A stretch of DNA of 64,000 nt from VXYL01 sp965208525 (GTDB lineage: Bacteria; Pseudomonadota; Gammaproteobacteria; Pseudomonadales; Azotimanducaceae): NCBI GenBank assembly GCA_965208525.1, contig OZ242340.1, positions 3,658,001-3,722,000 on the forward strand. The letters are read 5' to 3'. Under the pieces are notes generated by a model, which was given only the letters and a program-made list of their open reading frames with translations, ran no database searches and was not told where the DNA came from. The position numbers and the translations under genes were made by a program. This document shows, one piece after another, positions 43,769-53,491 of the stretch. Positions within the stretch are counted from its first letter, which is position 1. Each line of letters opens with the position of its first letter.

Positions 43769-44959
43769 ATGGACTTGGAGTACAGCCCGGAGTATCAGGC
43801 CTTCCGTGACGAAGTCCGGCAGTTTCTCGACCAGCACGGGAGCAAGGCACCGCGCCCGCAAGGCGGCGACGACCGAATGCAGCCCCGCGACTGGCAGCAG
43901 CTCCTCATCGAACACGGCTATGCGGCCCGCACCATCCCGCGCGAGTACGGCGGCTACGGCGCAGAACCGGACATCCTCAAGACGCGCATCATCGCCGAAG
44001 AGTTCGCCCGTGCCCGGGTGCCGCCGGGGCATTCCGGCGACAACCGCCTCGTGCCCACCGTGCTCGAACTCGGCACCGAGGAGCAGAAGCGCAAATACGT
44101 CGGGCCTTCCGTGCGCGGTGAGGTCAGTTGGTGCCAGGGCTACTCTGAACCCGGCTCCGGTTCCGACCTCGCTTCCCTCTCCACCAAGGCCGAACTCGAC
44201 GGCGACGAATGGGTCATCAACGGCCAGAAGATATGGACCTCCGGCGCCAAGACCGCCGACATGATGTTCTGCCTGGTCCGCACCGAACCCGACGCGCCCA
44301 AGCACAACGGCATCAGCTATCTCGTCTTTTCCATGGACACCCCTGGCATCGACGTGCGCCCGCTCGTCACGATGACGGGCGAGGCGTTCTTCAACGAGGT
44401 CTTCTTCACCGACGTGCGCGTGCCGAAGGACCAAATCGTCGGCAAGCGCGGCGAAGGCTGGTTCGTTGCCAATACGACGCTGCGCTACGAGCGCGGGGGC
44501 CTGGGCGACCCCAACGAGGCGGAAAACCGCTTCCTGCGCATCGTCGACATGATGCAGCGCGAAACCGTTGGCGGGATCAGCCTGATGGAGAACCCCATCT
44601 ACCGCGACCGGCTCCTCAAGCTGCAAGCGCGCATTCTTGCGATGAAGTTCAACGGCATGAGGGTGCTCTCGCACAACATCAAGGGCGAAGAGGCGGGCCT
44701 GCCGCGCTGGATCGTCAAGCTGAACGGCTGCGAGCTCAACCACCAGATGGCCGGCATGGCCGTGGACGTGATGGGCGAGTTGGGCCTCCTCTACGACGGC
44801 AGCCCGTACCTGCGCGACCACGGCTTCTGGCAGGCGCGCTACATGCTCGACCTCGGCCTCATCATCGGCGGCGGCACGGCGCAGATCCAGAAAAACATGA
44901 TCGGCGAACGCGCCCTTGGGCTGCCGAAGGAGCCGAAATACGACCAGGCGGCCGCCTGA
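43769..44959 (+). CDS. Acyl-CoA dehydrogenase, first subunit of a pair
   Basis: A 396-residue FAD-dependent acyl-CoA dehydrogenase: helical N-terminal domain, FAD-binding block CQGYSEPGSGSDLASLSTKA, and the middle beta-domain with NGQKIWTSGAKTADMMFCLVRT. The C-terminal helix has GGGTAQIQKNMIGERALGLPKE, the usual FAD/NAD-end signature. It precedes a second, shorter dehydrogenase by 39 bp, an arrangement known for alpha2beta2 FadE pairs acting on bulky (sterol side-chain or branched) acyl-CoAs. A GGAG six bases before the ATG supports the start. Confidence 0.92.
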   Translation: MDLEYSPEYQAFRDEVRQFLDQHGSKAPRPQGGDDRMQPRDWQQLLIEHGYAARTIPREYGGYGAEPDILKTRIIAEEFARARVPPGHSGDNRLVPTVLELGTEEQKRKYVGPSVRGEVSWCQGYSEPGSGSDLASLSTKAELDGDEWVINGQKIWTSGAKTADMMFCLVRTEPDAPKHNGISYLVFSMDTPGIDVRPLVTMTGEAFFNEVFFTDVRVPKDQIVGKRGEGWFVANTTLRYERGGLGDPNEAENRFLRIVDMMQRETVGGISLMENPIYRDRLLKLQARILAMKFNGMRVLSHNIKGEEAGLPRWIVKLNGCELNHQMAGMAVDVMGELGLLYDGSPYLRDHGFWQARYMLDLGLIIGGGTAQIQKNMIGERALGLPKEPKYDQAAA

Positions 44960-44998
44960 AGATCGGTTCTGCAGACCGAAAAAAACCAGAGGACATCG

Positions 44999-46081
44999 AT
45001 GGATTTCGCACTCAGTGAAGAGCAGCGGATGCTGCAAGACAGCATCTCGGGGTATCTGGAAGGTGGCTCATCCCTGGAGCGCGTACGCCAAGTCGCCGAA
45101 TCCGGCGGCGCCCGGGCTGACGATGTCTGGCAGGAACTGGCCGGCCTCGGCGTCCACGGCGTGCTCATCGACGAGGACTACGGCGGCGTGGGCTTGGGAC
45201 ACCTCGAAGCTGCACTAATCGCCGAAGCCCTCGGCGCAACCACAACCCCGGTGCCATACGTCGCCTCGTCGGTCATGGCACCCACGGCGATCGCCGCCGC
45301 CGGTTCCAGCGAACAGAAGGAACGCTGGCTGCCTCGCATCGCCTCCGGAGAGGTCGTGGTTGGGGTGGGCGTCACCGAACAGATTGGCCGCCGCGAAAGC
45401 GATGGCATCACCAGCGCGGGCGGCAACCTCACCGGCAAGGCCATGTTCGTGCTCGACGGCGCGGAGGCAGACGCCTATCTCATCGCCTCGGACGACGGCG
45501 CCATGCACATGGTTGATGCCGGCGAGGTCGAGCGCCAACGCCTGAAGACCATCGACCGCACCCGAACGGTGGCGGAAGTCACGCTGAACGGCGCCAAGGC
45601 CGACACCCTCCCTAGCTCCACAACGAGTCGCGAGCCCCTGCTCGCCACCATCGACGTGGGCCGCCTGATCCTCGCCGCCGACACCTTGGGCGCCGCCCAA
45701 ACCATGCTCGACAAGGCCATCGACTACGCGAAAGAGCGCCGCCAGTTCAACCGCGTCATCGGCTCCTTCCAAGCCGTCAAGCACATGTGCGCGGAGATGG
45801 CCGCAGAGCTAGAGCCCTGCCGATCCATGATCTGGTACGCCGCCCACGCCTACACCGCCATCCCGGAAGAAGGCCGAGCCATGGCCTGCCACGCCAAGGC
45901 CCACCTCGCGGAGGTCGGACAATTCGTAGCCCGCAAATCCACCGAAGTCCACGGCGGCATGGGCATCACCGACCTCTTGGGTCTGCACTACTGGTTCAAG
46001 CGCATCGGCTTCAACCGCCAACTCCTGGGCGCCCCGGAGTTGGTCCGCGAGGAGGCGGCGAAGGCGCAAGGCTGGATCTAG
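44999..46081 (+). CDS. Acyl-CoA dehydrogenase-like second subunit
   Basis: 360 residues, the shorter and more diverged partner of the preceding gene. The N-terminal helical domain (FALSEEQRMLQDSISGYLEG) and C-terminal domain (RRQFNRVIGSFQAVKHMCAEMA, VHGGMGITDLLGLHYWFKR) are clear, while the middle FAD loop is short and lacks the SEPGSGSD motif (VGVGVTEQIGRRESDG). This is as expected for the partner of a heteromeric enzyme in which one subunit contributes most of the FAD site. The 39-bp spacing argues for one operon. Confidence 0.9.
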   Translation: MDFALSEEQRMLQDSISGYLEGGSSLERVRQVAESGGARADDVWQELAGLGVHGVLIDEDYGGVGLGHLEAALIAEALGATTTPVPYVASSVMAPTAIAAAGSSEQKERWLPRIASGEVVVGVGVTEQIGRRESDGITSAGGNLTGKAMFVLDGAEADAYLIASDDGAMHMVDAGEVERQRLKTIDRTRTVAEVTLNGAKADTLPSSTTSREPLLATIDVGRLILAADTLGAAQTMLDKAIDYAKERRQFNRVIGSFQAVKHMCAEMAAELEPCRSMIWYAAHAYTAIPEEGRAMACHAKAHLAEVGQFVARKSTEVHGGMGITDLLGLHYWFKRIGFNRQLLGAPELVREEAAKAQGWI

Positions 46082-46154
46082 CGGTTCGAACAGGTCTAAG
46101 GCGTTGGGAGGCGTTAGCCGCCGACACTCCTCCCAAGTCATGCCGCATCGACAA

Positions 46155-46685
46155 TCAGGTACGTCGTGACGCCAGGACTGTGCCCAGGATCTCCTCGACC
46201 CTGTCGCGTCGCCTAGAGTCGGGAAAGAGCCGTCCGTGGATCGCCAGCGCCTCCTTCGGGGCCGTGATGTCCAGCCGTTCGACCAGCGTCGCAACGTCTT
46301 CGACATCGGTCGCTCTGCCCGCTTCGAGCTTCATGGCCAGTATGTGTTCGGCAGAGGCGCCGGTGATCGTCAGGTACTCCGACTCGTACACCGTCTTCGC
46401 CCGTGTGTCCGGTAGCCTCGGGATGTTTGCCGTCGCCTGCTCATTGAGCCATGACTCAGGCAACCCTCGCTCGCGCGCGATTTCGCGTACCGCCTCGACG
46501 AGTGCGCCGTGGCCGCTGTCGACTCTAACGTCAACGTCGTGGGTGGTGCGCGAGCGGTCAAACGCCAAGCTCATCGCCGCGCCGCCGATGACGTAAATCT
46601 GCGCCCTCACCTTGCGCCGTTCAAGTCGCCTTGCGAGCTCGTCAAGCAACTCGACTAGCGCTTCCCGGTCAAGGGACCCAGGCAC
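46155..46685 (-). CDS. Nucleotidyltransferase-fold protein (AbiEii/DUF6036-like), possible toxin
   Basis: 176 residues with a minimal nucleotidyltransferase core: YVIGGAAMSLAF (34-42) followed by D50-x-D52 (THDVDVRV), as in AbiEii/DUF6036-type enzymes of toxin-antitoxin or abortive infection systems. Then come the substrate helix (EYLTITGASAEHILAMKLEAGR) and the conserved RATDVEDVATLVERL end. The GTG at 46685 has GGAG six bases upstream and overlaps the partner gene by 17 bp; GTG 46697 and TTG 46709 are alternatives. Toxin activity is inferred from family and layout only. Confidence 0.78.
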   Translation of the reverse strand: MPGSLDREALVELLDELARRLERRKVRAQIYVIGGAAMSLAFDRSRTTHDVDVRVDSGHGALVEAVREIARERGLPESWLNEQATANIPRLPDTRAKTVYESEYLTITGASAEHILAMKLEAGRATDVEDVATLVERLDITAPKEALAIHGRLFPDSRRRDRVEEILGTVLASRRT

Positions 46686-47082
46686 GGTGCTCTCCACATC
46701 GGTGGTCAAGGTCGCGTGGATCCGGCAGCGCACCGTGGCGAATGAACGCCGCCGGTGCAAACGCGATGGCGTCCATCCGTATGGAGGGAACGTCCGTGAC
46801 CACCCAAGTCTCGGCCAAGAACCGACTTGGCTCGTCCACCCAGGCCGGTGAGGTGTGGCCGTGTAGCGCACAAACATGCTCAACGGTGGCGGCGAGCAAA
46901 GCATCCCACCGACTCCCCGTAAGCGGTGGGACGTCAGCAAGCACGTTCGCTTGTGCCGCGTGGCTCAGCGCGTGGAACCGCCTCGGCAAGTCGTGCACGA
47001 TCGCCCGCAGAAGTTCGGCCTCTGTCCATCCGCCCTCAACGGCAGCCGCATATGCCCGTAACGTCAGCACGTCGGTGTCCAT
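46669..47082 (-). CDS. Partner of nucleotidyltransferase (candidate antitoxin), uncharacterised
   Basis: 137 residues, soluble and mainly helical. The N-terminal MDTDVLTLRAYAAAVEGGWTE is followed by two helical segments, then FLAETWVVTDVPSIRMDAIAFAPAAFIRHGALPDPRDL. Proteins with this end are commonly found upstream of DUF6036-like nucleotidyltransferases. No DNA-binding motif is certain. Translational overlap with the downstream gene is the main evidence that the two act as a pair. The ATG at 47082 starts the conserved part; a longer open frame antisense to the neighbouring GST is ignored. Confidence 0.7.
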   Translation of the reverse strand: MDTDVLTLRAYAAAVEGGWTEAELLRAIVHDLPRRFHALSHAAQANVLADVPPLTGSRWDALLAATVEHVCALHGHTSPAWVDEPSRFLAETWVVTDVPSIRMDAIAFAPAAFIRHGALPDPRDLDHRCGEHRAWVP

Positions 47083-47196
47083 GGCGGCGATTATGCAGTC
47101 CGGAAAGATGCGAGGGTCCAGCACGGCTCGGAGTCGGACATGCATAATGCGCCGCTGCACGAAGCTCCACGCGAAACCGATACCGAGAGGACAGCC

Positions 47197-47961
47197 ATGA
47201 TCGACGTTCACTACTGGCCCACACCCAACGGCTGGAAGGTCTCCATCATGCTCGAGGAGTGTGGGCTCGACTATCGGGTCGTACCTGTCGACATCGGCGG
47301 CGGCGACCAGTTCAAGGCGGATTTCCTTCGCATCAGTCCGAACAACCGGATGCCGGCGATTGTGGATCACGATCCCATCGGCGGTGGCGAGCCGCTGGCG
47401 ATCTTCGAGTCTGGGGCGATTCTCGAGTATCTCGCCGAGAAGAGCGGCAAGTTTCTGCCTGCCGATCCGGTCGGCAAGTACAAGGCGTTGCAGTGGGTGC
47501 ATTGGCAGATGGCGAACCTGGGCCCGATGATGGGCAACGCCAACCACTTCAAGAACTACGGCAAGAACATCGCCGATGATCCAGCGCAGCTTGAGTACGG
47601 CACCAAGCGCTTCGTTGGGGAGGTGGATCGGCTCTCTGGCGTCATGGATGCACAGCTTTCTGTCAACGAATACCTCGCCGGCAGCGAGTACAGCATCGCC
47701 GACATCATCAGTTGGCCGTGGGCCTTTCTGATCGGCCGTCTGATCGACGAGGGCGTGTGGGAGACGTTCCCGAACCTCAAGCGCTGGGTGGACCAAGTGG
47801 GCGAACGTCCGGCTGTGGAGACAGGGCGACGTGTGGGCCGAGACCTAGGCCGCCGGGAGCTTACGGAAGAGGAAGAGAAGGCGCGGCGGGAGCTGCTTTT
47901 CAACCAGACAAACGAGAAGGTTCGGGCGGCGCGGGAAGCGGCGGCGAAGGCGGCTTCCTAG
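47197..47961 (+). CDS. Glutathione S-transferase (YfcG/YghU nu-class-like)
   Basis: 254 residues. The N-terminal thioredoxin fold starts IDVHYWPTPNGWKVSIMLEE. The TPNGWK segment is that of nu-class GSTs with disulfide-bond reductase activity, and NNRMPAIVDHDP plus FESGAILEYLAEKSG hold the cis-Pro and glutathione sites. The helical C-terminal half has HWQMANLGPMMGNANHF and YSIADIISWPW, then a charged tail (EEEEKARRELL). The ATG at 47197 follows GAGAGGACAGCC. It is monocistronic, and divergent from the nucleotidyltransferase pair. Confidence 0.9.
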   Translation: MIDVHYWPTPNGWKVSIMLEECGLDYRVVPVDIGGGDQFKADFLRISPNNRMPAIVDHDPIGGGEPLAIFESGAILEYLAEKSGKFLPADPVGKYKALQWVHWQMANLGPMMGNANHFKNYGKNIADDPAQLEYGTKRFVGEVDRLSGVMDAQLSVNEYLAGSEYSIADIISWPWAFLIGRLIDEGVWETFPNLKRWVDQVGERPAVETGRRVGRDLGRRELTEEEEKARRELLFNQTNEKVRAAREAAAKAAS

Positions 47962-48120
47962 GTCGCGGTCGTTGCTTACGGATCTCGCACGGGGTGTTGC
48001 ACGGCCCCACGCATCGGCTCTCGTCACGACGCCCCAATTGAAGAGCGCGGGCAACTCTCCCCCTCCCAAGAGAGCCGCGACCGGGCTGCCCAGGCGACGA
48101 CACCAGCCCTGAGCCCTTGC

Positions 48121-51100
48121 CTACCAAGCGTCGATGGCGGGCCGTTTCTTGCCGTGGCGGGGCTCAAGCCGCACCGATCGCAGCAGGCTCGATAGCCAGT
48201 GTCTGGTATGGGCGGGGTCAATGGTGTCGTCCACGGTGAAGTGGGTTGCGGTGTTGAGCGCTTTGCCGTTCTCGTAGGCGTTCGCAACCATCTCCTCGTA
48301 GCGTTTCAGGCGGGCCGCGGGGTCTTCGATGGCCTCGAGTTCCTTGCGAAAGCCGAGTTTCACCGAGCCTTCGAGGCCCATGCCGCCAAACTCTCCTGTG
48401 GGCCAGGCGACCGTGAAGAACGGTACCTTGTACGAGCCGCCGGCCATGGCGATGGCGCCGAGGCCATAGGCCTTGCGGATCACCACGGTGAAGAATGGCA
48501 CGCCCAAGTTCGCGCCGGTCAGGAACATGCGGCTCGAATGCCGCACCAATGCGGTCTTCTCGATCTCCGGGCCCACCATGATGCCGGGCGTGTCGCACAG
48601 GTGCAGGATGGGGATGTCGAACGCATCGCATAGCTGCATGAAGCGGGCGCCCTTGTCGGCGGCGTCGGAGTCGATGGCGCCGCCGAGGTGCAATGGGTTG
48701 TTGGCGATCACCCCCACGGGTCGCCCCTCAACGCGGATGAGGCTGGTGACCATGCCAAAGCCGAACCCGGCACGCAGGTCCAGCACAGACCCCTCGTCCG
48801 CAAGCGTCGCGATCACGTCGCGGATGTCGTAGGCGCGCAGGCGGTTTTCGGGCACGATGTGTCGCATTGCACGCTGATCCGGCGCCGACCAGTCCTTCGT
48901 GCGTCCCTGGAAGAACGCGAGGTAGCGCTTCGCCACCGCCACCGCTTCCGCCTCGTCGGCAACGGCAAGGTCCACCACGCCGCTCGGCACCTGCACCGAC
49001 ATGGGGCCGATGTCTTCCGGCGCAAACACGCCAAGACCGCCACCTTCGATCATCGCCGGGCCGCCCATGCCGATGTTGGCGTCGGCGGTGGCGATGATTA
49101 CGTCGCAACAGCCGAGCAGCGAGGCATTGCCGGCAAAGCAACGACCGGCGGTGATGCCCACCATCGGCACCAACCCCGACAGCGTCGCGAACTGCGAAAA
49201 CGTGCCCTGGCCGCCGCCGCCGCCCACCATGTCGGTGTCGCCGGGGCGCCCGCCGCCGCCTTCGGCGAAGAGCACCATCGGCATCCGGCCCTCGCGGGCA
49301 ACGCCGATCATGCGATCAGTCTTGCGGTGGTTCTGCGCGCCCTGGGTGCCGGCCAGCACGGTGTAGTCGTATGCCATCACGGCGCAGCGATTGGCGGGAT
49401 CGTCGAACAGTTCGCCGTTGACGCTGCCGACGCCGGTGATCATGCCGTCGGCGGGCGTGTTGGTGATCAGGTCGTCGAGCGAGCGGCGGCGACGCTGGGC
49501 GGCAATCACCAACGGGCCGTACTCCACCCACGTTCCCGCGTCCACTAGGTCCTCGACATTCTCGCGGGCGGTGCGCAGTTGCTTGGCGCGACGGCGGGCC
49601 ACAGCCCCTGGCCGGGCGTCGTCGAGTGTTACGGCGTGGCGCGCGAGCACCTCCTCGAGATCAGGACGTATGTGGTCGGGATCGACCGCCTCTTCGGCAC
49701 CGCCGTGCGCATCGTCGACGTCGGCTTCCTCAAGGACGAGCAGCGGGTGACCCGCATATACGGTATCGCCTGCACTCGCATGGACGCGCCGCACGATACC
49801 GGCCATCTCGGCACGCACTTCGTGCTCCATCTTCATGGACTCCATCACCGCCACGCAGCGCCCGGGGGCCACCGCATCGCCTTCCACCACGTCGATGGAC
49901 ACCACCGTGCCTTGCAGGGGCGCAGCCACCAGTGCCTCGCCTTCTTCGGCGGCCGGCCTGTCGGCGGTCGGCGGTGCGGTTCGGGATTCGCGGCCAAAGG
50001 CAAGAACCGCCAGCGGATCGCCGGCATCGACTTTGGCACCTGCAGTCGCAGGCGCAACCGGGCCCGAGTCTGTCGAGGCGACGTGCAACAGGGGACGCTC
50101 GTCGAAGTGCAAGGGCCGCTCGGCTGCGAACCCAGTGGAGAGAAGGCCATCCTGGAACGCTGGATGATCGAGAATCGCCCGCAGGTAGGCGATGTTCGTG
50201 TCCACGCCCTCGATGCGGAACTCCCTGAGCGCTCGACTGAGCTTTGCCGCGACCGCACGAAACGGTGCACGGGCAGAGGCCACCACTTTGGCAAGCAGCG
50301 AGTCGTAGCGTGGGTTGGTCTCGTAGCCGGCATAGCCGAAGGTGTCGGTGCGCAGGCCCGGCCCGGACGGCGGATCGAAGGTGACAAGCACGCCTCCGGC
50401 CGGCAATGCGTCGCCGCCTTCTGTCATCCGTTCCATGTTGACCCGCGCCTGGATGGCAAACCCTGTTGAACGACCGTCGAGGTCGAGTTCTCGGAGTTGT
50501 CGACCAGCGGCAATCTCGAACTGCGCTCGCACGAGATCAACGCCCGTCACCTCCTCCGTGACGGTGTGCTCCACCTGCAGCCTGGGATTGGCCTCGATGA
50601 ACGCGAAAGTCGGCGTCGTGCTCGTGACATCCACAAGGAACTCGAAGGTACCGGCGCCGCGATAACCGCAGGCACGCGCCAGCTTCAGCGCCGCTTCGTG
50701 CAGGTCCGCGCGCAGGGACTCCGGCAGGCCAGGCGCCGGGGCGATCTCGATCAACTTCTGATGCCGACGCTGGATGCTGCAATCCCGCTCGCCCAAGTGC
50801 ATCGCCTCGCGCCATCGCCGAGCACCTGCACCTCGACATGACGCGCGCCCTCCATGAAACGCTCGACATAGAGCGCGCCGCTGCCGAACGCCGCCTTCGC
50901 CTCCGAAGACGCGCGGGCGAACGCCTCGGCTACCTCCTGCGGCTCCTGCACCACTCGCATGCCGCGTCCGCCACCACCCGCGACCGCCTTGATGATCGCC
51001 GTACCGTGCGTCGCAACGAATGCCTCCGCGTCCTCTGCGGTCGCCGCGCCCGTGCCAGCGAGAACTGGCACTCTCAAATCCTCCGCGAATGCGCGTGCGG

Positions 51101-51449
51101 CCGTCTTGTCGCCAAGCATGTCGAGCGTTGCCGGTTCGGGGCCGATGAAGACGACGCCGGCTGACGCGCAAGCCGCGGCAAGAGCCGAACTCTCACTGAG
51201 GAAGCCGTAGCCGGGATGCAGGCAGTCGCAGCCCGTGGCGTTCGCGGCCGCCACAATGGCATCGACGTCGAGATACGCGGCTGCACCGCTGCCGCCAAGT
51301 TCCACGCTTCGATCGGCCTTGGCGACGTGCAACGACGCGACATCGTCCGTCGCGAACACGGCCACCGACTCGATCTGAAGCTCCGCCGCCGCACGCGCGA
51401 TGCGTATGGCGATCTCGCCCCGATTGGCGATCAGCACTCGTTCAAACAT
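48121..51449 (-). pseudogene. Single-chain acyl-CoA carboxylase (BC-BCCP-CT fusion) interrupted by a frameshift
   Basis: A fusion of biotin carboxylase, biotin carrier (VMESMKMEHEV) and carboxyltransferase domains, about 1100 residues in total, like long-chain acyl-CoA carboxylases. The N-terminal part (from ATG 51449, ANRGEIAIRIARAA, AVAGGGGRGMRVV) reads in one frame to GDGARR and then runs out of frame, stopping at 50751. The rest (HLGERDCSIQRRHQKLIEIAP, EANPRLQVEHTVTEEV, biotin site, carboxyltransferase with FAEGGGGRPGDTDMVGGGGG) is open in the -1 shifted frame from about 50802 to 48121. One missing G near 50803-50812 explains it. Both halves are otherwise undamaged, so a recent mutation or a sequencing/assembly error is likely. 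Confidence 0.85.
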
Positions 51450-51469
51450 GCCCTTGCCCGCGGGAAGAC

Positions 51470-52084
51470 TCAAAACCCACCCCCTGCCTCCAAGTATTCC
51501 CTCTCCTCGGCGCTACTTTCGCGGCCAAGCGCCGCGTTGCGATGTGGGAAGCGACCAAAGCGTTCGATCACACGCCGATGCGCCGTCGCATAGCCGACGA
51601 AGCTCGCTGCGAAATCGCGCCACATCGGCGCGGCCTCCTCCACCAAGCGCTCGAACAGAGCCACCGACCGCGCTTGATCCGCAAGGTCTTCGCTGTGTTC
51701 GAACGGATGATAGAGGAAGGCCCGCTCCGGCACGGAAAGCTGCGTGTCGAGGCCCCGATCCAGCGCCCGGACGGCGATGGCCCGGGCAAGCGAGTCGCCG
51801 AGGAAGGCAAGGGGCGAACCGCGGTACATGTTGCGACCGAACTGATCGAGGAGAAGCACCAGCGCCAGCGCGCCCTTGGGCTCCTCGCCCCAATGCAACA
51901 GCTCGCCGGACCGCGCCTGCTCGACGACTTGGCCGAATCGCTTGCCGATCTCCTCATCCACATCCGCATCGACGCGATACCAGCGACCGCTGTAGGGCTT
52001 GAGGTCGTCAGGGTGCCTCGGCGCCGGTCCGAACCAATAGTCGATCACGTCATTCGGTGTCGTCTTGGACATCCCGCTGTTCAT
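51470..52084 (-). CDS. DUF924 family protein
   Basis: 204 residues, all-helical TPR-like DUF924 family: DVIDYWFGPA near the start, VLLLDQFGRNMYRG and FLYHPFEHSEDLADQ in the middle, RFGRFPHRNAALGRESS near the end. GGAGGGGAC directly precedes the ATG at 52084. It lies 20 bp before the frameshifted carboxylase and may be co-transcribed with it. No biochemical function is established for the family. Confidence 0.9.
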   Translation of the reverse strand: MNSGMSKTTPNDVIDYWFGPAPRHPDDLKPYSGRWYRVDADVDEEIGKRFGQVVEQARSGELLHWGEEPKGALALVLLLDQFGRNMYRGSPLAFLGDSLARAIAVRALDRGLDTQLSVPERAFLYHPFEHSEDLADQARSVALFERLVEEAAPMWRDFAASFVGYATAHRRVIERFGRFPHRNAALGRESSAEEREYLEAGGGF

Positions 52085-52282
52085 GTCCCCTCCCTGCGCC
52101 GCCGCAAAACCGCATGCGCCCTGGCACCTCGAGGCCCTCAGGGCGAGGCCATTCGGCCGCGCACGGGCCGATGCGCGCAAGGGGCATCACATGCACGCCC
52201 ATGCTCGGCTCTTGGATGGCCACCACCATTGCGCGTAACGCCGCTTCGCGCAAGGATTGTCCCATCGTCAACGGAGGAACCC

Positions 52283-53491
52283 ATGCAGATCACCGCCATC
52301 GATACCTTTGTGGTGGACGCCGGGTGGCGTCCTTGGCAGTTCGTCGCCGTGCGCACCGACGAAGGCATCACCGGCTACGGCGAATGCTCCGACGGCCGAA
52401 TGCCCTACAGCGTGGTACACACCGCCAAGGAGTTCGAGGCGATTCTGCTCGGCCAAGATCCGCGCCCGGTCGAGGCGCGCTACTGGGACATGTACCGCAT
52501 GGCGCGACAGAGTCCCGGCGGGATCGCAGCCAAGGCCATCGCCGGCATCGAGCTCGCGCTTTGGGACATCAAGGCCAAGGCGCTCGGCGTGCCGGTGTAC
52601 GAACTCTTCGGCGGCCCCTTGCGCACCCGGCAGCGCGTGTACTGGTCGCACTGCGGCAGTTCCCGCGCCGGCAACCACGAGATCATCGGCGTCCCGCCGA
52701 TCCGCTCGTGGCAAGACATCACCGATCTCGGCCACGAGGTGGTGCAGCGCGGCTTCACGGCGCTCAAGACCAACATCGTCTATCCGGGCGACCCCGCCCA
52801 CACCTATCGCGGCGGCTTCGGCGGCGGCGAGGGAACCACGGACGGCACCGTGGACAACGCCATGCTCGACCACATCCGCACGCACATCGGCACCTTCCGC
52901 GATGCCGTGGGGCCGCATGTGGACATAGCCCTCGATCTCAACTTCAACTTTCGCGTCGAAGCGGCCACGCGCATCTGCCACGTCCTCGAGGACATGCGCA
53001 TGATGTGGGTGGAAATCGACATGTACGAGCCGGAGGGGTTGCGCGAGATCCGCGACGCGGTGCGGGTGCCGGTCTGCTCCGGCGAAAACCTCTTCACTTC
53101 CCGCGACTACCGCCGCTACTTCGAGGCGCGCTCGATGGACGTGTGCATGGTGGACGTGCCCTGGAACGGCTTCGCCAATTCCCGGCGCGTCGTCGAAATG
53201 GCGGAGACCTTCGAGGTTAACTGCGCCCCGCACAACTACTACAGCCACCTCTCGACGCTCCATTCCCTGCACCTCACCGCGATTTCCCCCAACATCCGAA
53301 TCTGCGAGATCGACATCGACGACGTACCCTGGAAGGACGACCTCGTCACCGAGCCTTTGGCGTTCGAGGAAGGGCGGGTGCTGATCCCCGACCGCCCTGG
53401 CTGGGGTGCCGACCTCAACGAGGAAATGGCGGGCGCCCACGTGTGGGAGCCGGGACGCAAGCCGGGGTATTGGTCTGGCTCCTCGCGCTAA
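52283..53491 (+). CDS. Enolase-superfamily (mandelate racemase/dehydratase-like) enzyme
   Basis: 402 residues with the capping domain (MQITAIDTFVVDAGWRPWQF ... GYGECSDG) and TIM barrel of the MR/D-galactonate dehydratase subgroup. Metal ligands are visible as D218 (ALDLNF), E244 (WVEIDMYEP) and E268 (CSGENLF). Candidate acid/base residues are K162 (ALKTN) and H317 (CAPHNYY). GGAGG five bases before the ATG at 52283 decides the start; a much longer frame upstream is antisense to DUF924 and not coding. An acid-sugar dehydratase or epimerase role is likely, substrate unknown. Confidence 0.9.
   Translation: MQITAIDTFVVDAGWRPWQFVAVRTDEGITGYGECSDGRMPYSVVHTAKEFEAILLGQDPRPVEARYWDMYRMARQSPGGIAAKAIAGIELALWDIKAKALGVPVYELFGGPLRTRQRVYWSHCGSSRAGNHEIIGVPPIRSWQDITDLGHEVVQRGFTALKTNIVYPGDPAHTYRGGFGGGEGTTDGTVDNAMLDHIRTHIGTFRDAVGPHVDIALDLNFNFRVEAATRICHVLEDMRMMWVEIDMYEPEGLREIRDAVRVPVCSGENLFTSRDYRRYFEARSMDVCMVDVPWNGFANSRRVVEMAETFEVNCAPHNYYSHLSTLHSLHLTAISPNIRICEIDIDDVPWKDDLVTEPLAFEEGRVLIPDRPGWGADLNEEMAGAHVWEPGRKPGYWSGSSR

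Noticed and set aside
51542..52282. N-terminal extension of the enolase-superfamily gene
   Set aside because: It lies antisense to DUF924 and precedes a strong GGAGG and the conserved start at 52283.
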